From Massilia sp. METH4 (lineage in GTDB: Bacteria > Pseudomonadota > Gammaproteobacteria > Burkholderiales > Burkholderiaceae_D): a stretch of DNA of 64,000 nucleotides. Location: assembly GCF_037094685.1 (NCBI RefSeq), contig NZ_CP146614.1:6634001-6698000 (forward strand), written 5' to 3'. Shown piece by piece: positions 58,087 to 64,000 of this stretch (its first letter is position 1; every line of letters starts with the position of its first letter). The notes beneath the pieces are model-generated. The model was not told where the DNA came from, did no database searches, and worked only from the letters and a program-made list of their open reading frames with translations. The translations under genes were made by a program, and so were the position numbers.

Positions 58087-58563
58087 ATGAAATTCGTCGT
58101 CCGGACCGCCGCTGATGAAGACGCACCGATAATCGCCGGCCTCACGCGCAATGCGTGGGCCGGTAAAGTCAGCGTCACTTCCAGCGGCCATCGAGAAACC
58201 GCCGTCCTCGTCGCAGAACATCTGCGCCAGGGCGGCGGTTTTATTTTATTGAACGAAAACGAGCCGATCGGTTCCGTGCGCTGGTTGCCGCACGATACCG
58301 AACCCGGTTGCTGGGAAATACTGCGGATGGGAGTATTGCCCGAGTATCGCGGCAATAACCTGTCCCAGCATTTGCTGGAAGCCGTGATTCACCACGGCCG
58401 CGACAGCGGCATCGGCGAATTGCGGCTTGCCGTGCGCAGCGACCAGCCGAAACTGGTCGACTTTTATTCGGCCTTCGCCTTCGAACTGGCCGAAGAGCTC
58501 GAGTATTCGCACGCCAATCCTCTCGAACCCGCCCCGCTCGTAATGCGCCGCACCCTGCGCTGA
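58087..58563 (+). CDS. GNAT-family N-acetyltransferase
   Basis: A 158-residue acetyltransferase. It begins MKFVVRTAADEDAPIIAGLT. The acetyl-CoA-binding motif A is LRMGVLPEYRGNNLSQHLLE, slightly degenerate (RGNNLS where RGxGxG/A is usual). Motif B is LAVRSDQPKLVDFYSAFAF. The substrate is unknown. It starts 17 bp after metG, probably read from the same transcript. Confidence 0.8.
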   Translation: MKFVVRTAADEDAPIIAGLTRNAWAGKVSVTSSGHRETAVLVAEHLRQGGGFILLNENEPIGSVRWLPHDTEPGCWEILRMGVLPEYRGNNLSQHLLEAVIHHGRDSGIGELRLAVRSDQPKLVDFYSAFAFELAEELEYSHANPLEPAPLVMRRTLR

Positions 58564-58688
58564 GCGTTGTACAAGCGACACAGCCCCGTCCGACTTTTCG
58601 CCATTTCGTGCCAGAACTTGGCGTGTTCGCACCGAAATCCGGCATAAGAGCCCTGCAAAAGCGCCGTTTTCGATGTGCTCGGGGAAAC

Positions 58689-58727
58689 GTTGTAAAAAAA
58701 CGGGGACAGTCCCCGATTTTTTACAAC
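58689..58727. repeat. REP-like palindrome, GGGGACAGTCCCC family
   Basis: A 39-bp palindrome with arms GTTGTAAAAAA-x-CGGGGA and complement around CAG. It matches 35340-35378 in length, core and GTTG/CAAC ends. It lies between the convergent GNAT and lipoprotein genes; its A/T arms also make it terminator-like in both directions. Confidence 0.88.
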
Positions 58728-58743
58728 ACAGTCGGGAGGACAT

Positions 58744-58761
58744 AAAAACCGGCAAAGCCGG
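58744..58761 (-). terminator. Terminator of the small lipoprotein gene
   Basis: On the minus strand CCGGC-TTT-GCCGG (58749-58761) followed by TTTTT (58744-58748), starting at the base after the stop codon. Confidence 0.8.
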
Positions 58762-58869
58762 CTATTGGGTATGCTGCGTGATGGGTTTTGGCGGTTTCGG
58801 CGGTGCGGATTGCTCGCATGCCGTTAACAGGAATCCGGCCGCGACAATGGCGGCAAGCAGTTTGCGCAT
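58762..58869 (-). CDS. Small putative lipoprotein (35 residues)
   Basis: The frame begins MRKLLAAIVAAGFLLTAC: a basic residue pair, a hydrophobic stretch and a lipobox LTAC, cysteine at 18. A short proline/lysine-rich tail ends HTQ. GGAGGC lies 4-9 nt upstream of the ATG and an intrinsic terminator directly follows the TAG, so the gene is complete in 108 bp. Small lipoproteins of this kind (entericidin-like or LptM-like) are common, but I cannot assign the family. It is downstream of the EamA transporter on the same strand, 61 bp away. Confidence 0.75.
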   Translation of the reverse strand: MRKLLAAIVAAGFLLTACEQSAPPKPPKPITQHTQ

Positions 58870-58930
58870 ATTGCCTCCGGCATCAGGGGGACGGCGCCAA
58901 CATAACAGCTTTGCAATGCGGCCGGCGCAC

Positions 58931-59836
58931 TCATGCCGGGCGCCGTGAGGAAACGACGATGCCGCCCACGATTAACAGGAATGCGATGCCATGATAAACA
59001 TGCGGCGGCTCGCCGAGGAATGCCGAGGATAATAGCGCGGCGAACAGCGGCGTCAGGTTACTGAAGAACGCGGCAATGGCTGGCCCTGCCTGTTGTACGC
59101 CTGCACCCCAGCAGCGGAAAGCGATAATGGCCGGGCCGATGGCGACATAAACCAGCGCGGCCATCAGCGTGCCGTTCCAGTGGATTGCCGGATGGAGCAG
59201 CGCCCATTCGCCGGCCGCAAATGCGCCGGACCACAGCACGCCGAATCCGACTTGCGCACCCAGGAATGCCGCCCAATCGGCACGCAGCGAGGACGGCTCG
59301 GCCGTGCGCGTCAACAGCCAGCTATACAGCGACCACGCAATTGTTGCCAGGATCATGAATAAATCGCCGGCAACGAGGCGCAATTCCAGCAAATGATTCC
59401 ATTCGCCGCGCGCCAGCACGACCAATACGCCGCCGATCGACAATACGGCGCCGATCATTTGCCGCCGGGTGACGGCGGCGCCGAAAAACAGCCAGCCCGT
59501 CGCCATCATCCACACCGGCATGCCGGCCGCCACGAGCGTGACATTGATCGGCGTGCTGCTCTGCAGCGCCAGGTATTGCAGCGCGTTGTACATGCCCACG
59601 CCGAGCAGGCCCAATACCGCGAAGCGTTTCCAGTGCGGCCACAGGCTGCTGCCGCGGCGGAAAACCGGCCCGGCCAGCGGCAGCAGGATCAACAGCGCAA
59701 GCAGCCAGCGCAGGAAGTTCAGCGTCATCGGCGGCACCAGGTCGTGGACGAGCCGGCCGACAATGGCATTGCCCGCCCATAGCATCGGCGCGAGGGTGAG
59801 CAGAAACGCGGTATGGAGTGTCAGTCGTGAATTCAT
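58931..59836 (-). CDS. EamA-family (DMT superfamily) transporter
   Basis: A 301-residue, ten-helix inner-membrane protein with two EamA repeats. The first begins APMLWAGNAIVGRLVHDLVP with the family-typical GMYNALQYLALQSSTPINVT. The second has WSLYSWLLTRTAE and FFSNLTPLFAALLSSAFLGE. These usually export metabolites or amino acids; the substrate is unknown. I chose the ATG at 59834-59836, though a TTG at 59861-59863 would add nine residues. Confidence 0.9.
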   Translation of the reverse strand: MNSRLTLHTAFLLTLAPMLWAGNAIVGRLVHDLVPPMTLNFLRWLLALLILLPLAGPVFRRGSSLWPHWKRFAVLGLLGVGMYNALQYLALQSSTPINVTLVAAGMPVWMMATGWLFFGAAVTRRQMIGAVLSIGGVLVVLARGEWNHLLELRLVAGDLFMILATIAWSLYSWLLTRTAEPSSLRADWAAFLGAQVGFGVLWSGAFAAGEWALLHPAIHWNGTLMAALVYVAIGPAIIAFRCWGAGVQQAGPAIAAFFSNLTPLFAALLSSAFLGEPPHVYHGIAFLLIVGGIVVSSRRPA

Positions 59837-59969
59837 TGCAGGAAAGAATAACCGATCGGACAAGGCGTTGCAGAGACGCCAGAACTCAGCCGTGGAAAGG
59901 TGGAGAAATTCCCTTGAGCATGCCGCAGCGCGGTAGAATACGCGCTGGTTTCCACCTTTCTTTCACGAT

Positions 59970-60182
59970 ATGAAACTCCTGTTCAAACAACACCGCATGT
60001 ACGAGTCCGAGCACACCCAGTTCATCAAGGGTCTGAAAGAGAAGAATCCGCAGATCGAGGCAGGCCAGCAGGCAGGCCGCGCCCTGCTGTGGGACAAGTC
60101 CCCGACGACGCTGGACGAGCAAGCCCGCCAGCGCGCATCCCGCATTGCACAACAGCCTTACGTTTACCAGACCAAGCTGTAA
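59970..60182 (+). CDS. DUF3460 family small protein
   Basis: A 70-residue soluble protein matching DUF3460: MYESEHTQFIKGLKEKNPQI and QQAGRALLWDKSPTTLDEQA. The family is confined largely to betaproteobacteria and commonly precedes scpA, as here (18 bp). The start may instead be the internal ATG at 59997, which fits the family alignment. Function unknown. Confidence 0.85.
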   Translation: MKLLFKQHRMYESEHTQFIKGLKEKNPQIEAGQQAGRALLWDKSPTTLDEQARQRASRIAQQPYVYQTKL

Positions 60183-60200
60183 CTTTCACGGAAGGCACGG

Positions 60201-61112
60201 ATGCTGCCACAGGACGCGGCAGGCGACGCCGACGATGCCTCGACCGGGGCATCCGACGTCGCCACCGCGGATATGCCGGTTGCCCCCACCGGGGCGACAC
60301 CGGCGCCTGACAGCGCCGCGGCGGACGCCGACGGCGCCGCTTTGGCACGCCTGTATGGCGAGCCCCTGCTGAAGCTGCCGAACGACCTGTACATCCCCCC
60401 CGACGCTCTGGAAATCTTCCTCGAAGCGTTCGAAGGTCCGCTCGACCTGCTGCTTTACCTGATCCGCCGCCAGAATTTCAATATCCTCGACATTCCGATG
60501 GCCCAGGTCACGCTGCAATACCTGCAGTACGTGGAGCAGATCCGCCTGTCGAATTTGGAACTGGCCGCTGAGTACCTGCTGATGGCCGCCATGCTCATAG
60601 AAATCAAGTCGCGCATGCTGCTGCCGCAGCGGCCGCACGATATCGAGCTCGAGGCCGAAGACCCCCGTGCCGAACTGGTGCGCCGCCTGCTCGAGTACGA
60701 GCAGATCAAGCTGGCCGCCTACGACCTGAATGCCCTGCCCCAGGTGGACCGCGACTTCGTGCGCACGCAGATTTATATCGAGCAAAGCCTCGTGCCCGTG
60801 TGGCCCGAGGTCAGCGCGGCGGACCTGCAAGGGGCCTGGCGCGACCTGATGAAACGGGCCAAGCTGAAACAGCATCACCGCATCACGCGCGAGGAACTGT
60901 CGGTGCGCGAGCACATGACGATCATCCTGCGCCGCCTGCAATCGCAGCGCTTCGTGGAATTCGCCGACCTGTTCGAGCCGGCTGGCGGCGTGCCCGTGCT
61001 CGTCGTGAATTTCGTCGCCATGCTGGAACTGGCGAAGGAAACGCTGATCGAAATTACCCAGGCCGAACCGTTCGCGCCCATTTATGTGCGCCTGGCCTAT
61101 TCACCGGCCTAG
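60201..61112 (+). CDS. scpA: Segregation and condensation protein A
   Basis: A 303-residue kleisin that bridges the Smc dimer and ScpB in chromosome condensation. It has a disordered acidic/alanine N-terminus of about 45 residues, then EAFEGPLDLLLYLIRRQNFN, YLQYVEQIRLSNLELAAEYL and AAMLIEIKSRMLLPQ, the Smc-binding region. The C-terminal winged helix ends VVNFVAMLELAKETLIEITQ. Its TAG stop lies inside the CTAG that flanks the fold-back element, so the insertion abuts the gene end exactly. No scpB follows in this window. Confidence 0.95.
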   Translation: MLPQDAAGDADDASTGASDVATADMPVAPTGATPAPDSAAADADGAALARLYGEPLLKLPNDLYIPPDALEIFLEAFEGPLDLLLYLIRRQNFNILDIPMAQVTLQYLQYVEQIRLSNLELAAEYLLMAAMLIEIKSRMLLPQRPHDIELEAEDPRAELVRRLLEYEQIKLAAYDLNALPQVDRDFVRTQIYIEQSLVPVWPEVSAADLQGAWRDLMKRAKLKQHHRITREELSVREHMTIILRRLQSQRFVEFADLFEPAGGVPVLVVNFVAMLELAKETLIEITQAEPFAPIYVRLAYSPA

Positions 61113-61272
61113 GGAAGCGCTGATTTATTGCTGGTGGATGAGATTGGTCCTGAAAAACGTGTCCAGCAAGACGCAAATGGCCTGTCATACTAAGGTATGG
61201 CGGGCCATTTGTGACGCAGCTGGGCGCGTTTTTCAGGGCCAAGATCGCCGCCATGAATAAATCAGCGCTTCC
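61113..61272. repeat. Fold-back MITE-like element, copy B, with CTAG duplication
   Basis: A 160-bp element with 17-bp-or-longer perfect terminal inverted repeats (GGAAGCGCTGATTTATT), flanked on both sides by CTAG (61109-61112 and 61273-61276). Inside, CTGAAAAACG pairs with CGTTTTTCAG and the central CATAC-TAA-GGTATG forms the hairpin tip, so one strand can fold into a single long imperfect hairpin. It has no coding capacity and lies between scpA and panC. Confidence 0.88.
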
Positions 61273-61276
61273 CTAG

Positions 61277-62158
<882 letters not shown>

Positions 62159-62183
62159 AGCATCCGCAGGCGACGAAGCAACT

Positions 62184-62307
62184 GGTGTCGGACATCATTT
62201 CCGCAGGAAATGGTGTGCGACACCGGTTTTCCCATACCGTAGCCAGCCCGTAAGAAAACCGGTGTCGCACACCATTTCGGGCCGTGCCCGAAATGGTGTG
62301 CGACACC
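62184..62307. repeat. Paired REP-like hairpins, GGTGTCGCACACC family
   Basis: Two hairpins. 62184-62224 has 19-nt arms with two mismatches around GCA. 62261-62307 has perfect 22-bp arms around CGT. Both contain the motif GGTGTCGCACACCATTTC or a near copy. Outer AACCGG/CCGGTT sequences link the two. The pair lies between panC and the convergent HDOD gene and could serve as a bidirectional terminator. Confidence 0.88.
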
Positions 62308-62341
62308 AAACTCTGGCGCCAACGGTCAGACACTCAGGACC

Positions 62342-63550
62342 TCACCCCGTCACATTCTGCGTCCATGCCAGCGCCGAAAGGTGCGCCTTGTTGACCTCTT
62401 CCGGCGTCAGTTGCAGCGACGCGGCCAGGGAGCCGACCAGGTGCGAGTTCAGTTCACACGCTTCGGCCAGCGCCAGGTAGGGACCAAAGCGCCCGCCCCG
62501 CTCCAGCAGTGCGGTCACGATTTCCGCGGACAGCGGCACCGTTTCCAGCACATCCTTCATCGGTATGCCCAGCAGCCGGTCCAGCAGCGAGAACATGCCG
62601 GCCACGAAGACGTTCTCGGCGTCGGCGCGGCCAAGAGCGGCGGTGCCCAGCAATTCGGCCAGCCGGCCGCGCACCACGGCCGTTTCCAGCAGCACCGGCG
62701 AGTAGCCGCTCGTGCTGGCGGTGGCCAGCAGCAGCGTAAGCCAGCGGTACAGCGGCTGGTAGCCCAGCAGCGTGATGGCTTGCTTCAATGACTGGATCTC
62801 GCGGCCGGCGCCGAAGCCGGCCGAGTTGATGTAGCGGAGCAGCTTGTAGGACAGCGCGGCGTCGCGCTTCAACACGCTTTCGATCTTCGCCACGTCGGCA
62901 TTGGCCTGCACCATCTGCATCAGCTGCAGGATCACCGTCTGCGCCGGGTTCAGGCCCTTCACGTCCGGCCCCGGCCGGGGCGTCAGGTGCAGCTTGCCCA
63001 CGAAGGCGTCGATGCCGAGCGCGGCGCAGGCGTCGAAGTCTTCCCAGGTCGCCACCGGGCGGCCGACCATGCGCACCGACGACTGCTTCAGCGCCGCATA
63101 GGCGCGCGCCTGCGCGGCCACGTCGCCGCCGGTAAAGCGCACCTCCACGTACGATGCGATCATCGGCAGGCGATTGCCCACGCGGGCCAGGTCGCAGTTG
63201 CGCAGCAGGATGCCAACGTCGCCGGCGCGCAGTGCGCGCACGGCGGCCAGCGTGTCGGGATTGGCCAGCTCGGCCGTGCGGATCGACAGCACCGTATGCC
63301 GCGGCGGCAGGTCGTGCAGCGCATCGGTCGACAGCATGCCGGGAACGGCCTGCAGGAACAGCGTCTTGTCGCGCAGCAGCCAGCCGCGCCCGGGATCGTT
63401 GACGTGGGAAGCCACGAAGCCGACCAGGTCTTCCAGTTCGGAAAGCAGGGGCACCACGCTCGGGTCGTTCTGCCACGCCAGTTCGTAGCCGACCACGCGC
63501 TGCTGCGGGTCGAGCAGCGGCTCGCGGACGAGGAAATGCGTCTGGTGCAT
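62342..63550 (-). CDS. HDOD domain signalling protein with EAL-like N-terminus
   Basis: A 402-residue cytoplasmic protein. The N-terminal half resembles a degenerate EAL phosphodiesterase (FLVREPLLDPQQRVVGYELAW at the start). It lacks the catalytic EAL triad and metal residues, so c-di-GMP hydrolysis is unlikely. The C-terminal HDOD domain is clear: LKRDAALSYKLLRYINSAGF, IQSLKQAITLLGYQPLYRWL and FVAGMFSLLDRLLGIPMKDV. Proteins of this YuxH-like type act in signalling and motility. It follows cheZ by 60 bp on the same strand, which suggests a chemotaxis link. Confidence 0.88.
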   Translation of the reverse strand: MHQTHFLVREPLLDPQQRVVGYELAWQNDPSVVPLLSELEDLVGFVASHVNDPGRGWLLRDKTLFLQAVPGMLSTDALHDLPPRHTVLSIRTAELANPDTLAAVRALRAGDVGILLRNCDLARVGNRLPMIASYVEVRFTGGDVAAQARAYAALKQSSVRMVGRPVATWEDFDACAALGIDAFVGKLHLTPRPGPDVKGLNPAQTVILQLMQMVQANADVAKIESVLKRDAALSYKLLRYINSAGFGAGREIQSLKQAITLLGYQPLYRWLTLLLATASTSGYSPVLLETAVVRGRLAELLGTAALGRADAENVFVAGMFSLLDRLLGIPMKDVLETVPLSAEIVTALLERGGRFGPYLALAEACELNSHLVGSLAASLQLTPEEVNKAHLSALAWTQNVTG

Positions 63551-63610
63551 GGGTATGGAGGCGGCGGGGAGCGGAAGGCAGCAGCAAGCGGGCCGCGCGG
63601 CCCGCCTGGA

Positions 63611-64000
63611 TCAGAAACCGAGGCTGTCGAGCAGGTCGTCGACCTGGCTCTGGTCGGCCACGATGCCCTCTTTCGACTTGTCGATCTGCGGCCCGTTCAA
63701 CAGGCCGTTGTCGATTTCCTTCTTCAACTGCTCGGGAGCGAAGTCGATCAGCGTCTGCACGAGCTGCTGCTCGAGGTTTTGCGCGATACCGGTGACGCGC
63801 TTGATCACCTGGCCCGTCAGGTCCTGGAAGTCCTGGGCCATCATGATGTCCATCAGGTGGGACTTGGTGGCGCTGGTGGCATCGGTGGTCGCACCCAGCG
63901 TGGCGATCGTGCGCTGCGCGAGCGCGCGCCAGTCGGCGTTGCTCGTGCCCTGGCCGTCCAGCAGTGCCTGCCAGGCGCCGGACAGCTCTTTCGCGTCGCT
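63611..64000 (-). CDS. cheZ: CheY-P phosphatase CheZ (5' end cut by window)
   Basis: The C-terminal 129 residues are visible; the gene continues past the right edge. CheZ dephosphorylates CheY-P to control flagellar switching. The active-site helix reads [20 protein letters not shown], with the catalytic glutamine in QDLTGQ. The C-terminus [16 protein letters not shown] is the conserved CheY-binding tail. The rest of a chemotaxis/flagellar locus is expected beyond the window. Confidence 0.95.
   Translation of the reverse strand, partial: SDAKELSGAWQALLDGQGTSNADWRALAQRTIATLGATTDATSATKSHLMDIMMAQDFQDLTGQVIKRVTGIAQNLEQQLVQTLIDFAPEQLKKEIDNGLLNGPQIDKSKEGIVADQSQVDDLLDSLGF

Overview
The window is a GC-rich chromosomal segment of a betaproteobacterium, most likely family Oxalobacteraceae (Massilia, Telluria or Pseudoduganella type). 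The evidence is a PEP-CTERM protein, an EarP/EF-P arginine-rhamnosylation pair, a DUF3460-scpA-panC group, moaE next to clpB, and dispersed short palindromes. Most of the sequence is ordinary housekeeping and regulatory chromosome. I see no prophage, CRISPR array, complete insertion sequence, rRNA operon or replication origin. The two ends cut through rraA and cheZ.

Layout. 1-6.4 kb: partial rraA, an MFS transporter with a divergent AraC regulator, a chemoreceptor and a secreted GH39 glycosidase. 6.5-13.9 kb: two paralogous winged-helix/P-loop ATPase (STAND-type) regulators flank a degenerate aldehyde-dehydrogenase-like gene and a 107-residue orphan; this is the least explained stretch. 13.9-24.1 kb: clpB, moaE and a DUF349 gene, then a helical protein, a PatZ-like lysine acetyltransferase and a DUF2804 gene. 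24.2-36.3 kb: a diguanylate cyclase, a PEP-CTERM protein, sbcDC, two uncharacterised genes, a methyltransferase, a small phosphatase, initiator tRNA and a decayed acid phosphatase. 36.4-43.7 kb: dbpA, a second MFS/AraC pair, a Tat-exported amidase and efp-earP. 43.7-51.7 kb: tRNA genes (five Glu, three Ala) around a six-gene caa3-type cytochrome c oxidase operon, ending in gltX. 51.8-64 kb: a serine hydrolase, a Ycf48-like gene, mrp, metG, a GNAT gene, an EamA transporter, scpA, panC, an HDOD protein and cheZ.

Several genes form clear functional sets. earP and efp supply a translation factor and its modifying enzyme. gltX lies beside an (Ala-Glu)x3 tRNA array that has its own promoter. sbcD/sbcC overlap by 4 bp, as do ctaD and a subunit III gene. 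moaE and the Ycf48-like gene each start inside the stop codon of the gene upstream. The chemoreceptor, cheZ, the HDOD protein and the diguanylate cyclase belong to motility and c-di-GMP signalling.

The non-coding structure is rich. There are two copies of a ~160-bp fold-back element with GGAAGCGC termini, one flanked by CTAG duplications. Two REP-like families occur at gene ends, with cores GGGGACAGTCCCC and GGTGTCGCACACC. Tandem repeats of 9, 12, 13 and 114 bp are present. A 35-residue lipoprotein gene with its own terminator lies at 58.8 kb. All functional names rest on sequence motifs read by eye; no database search was possible.
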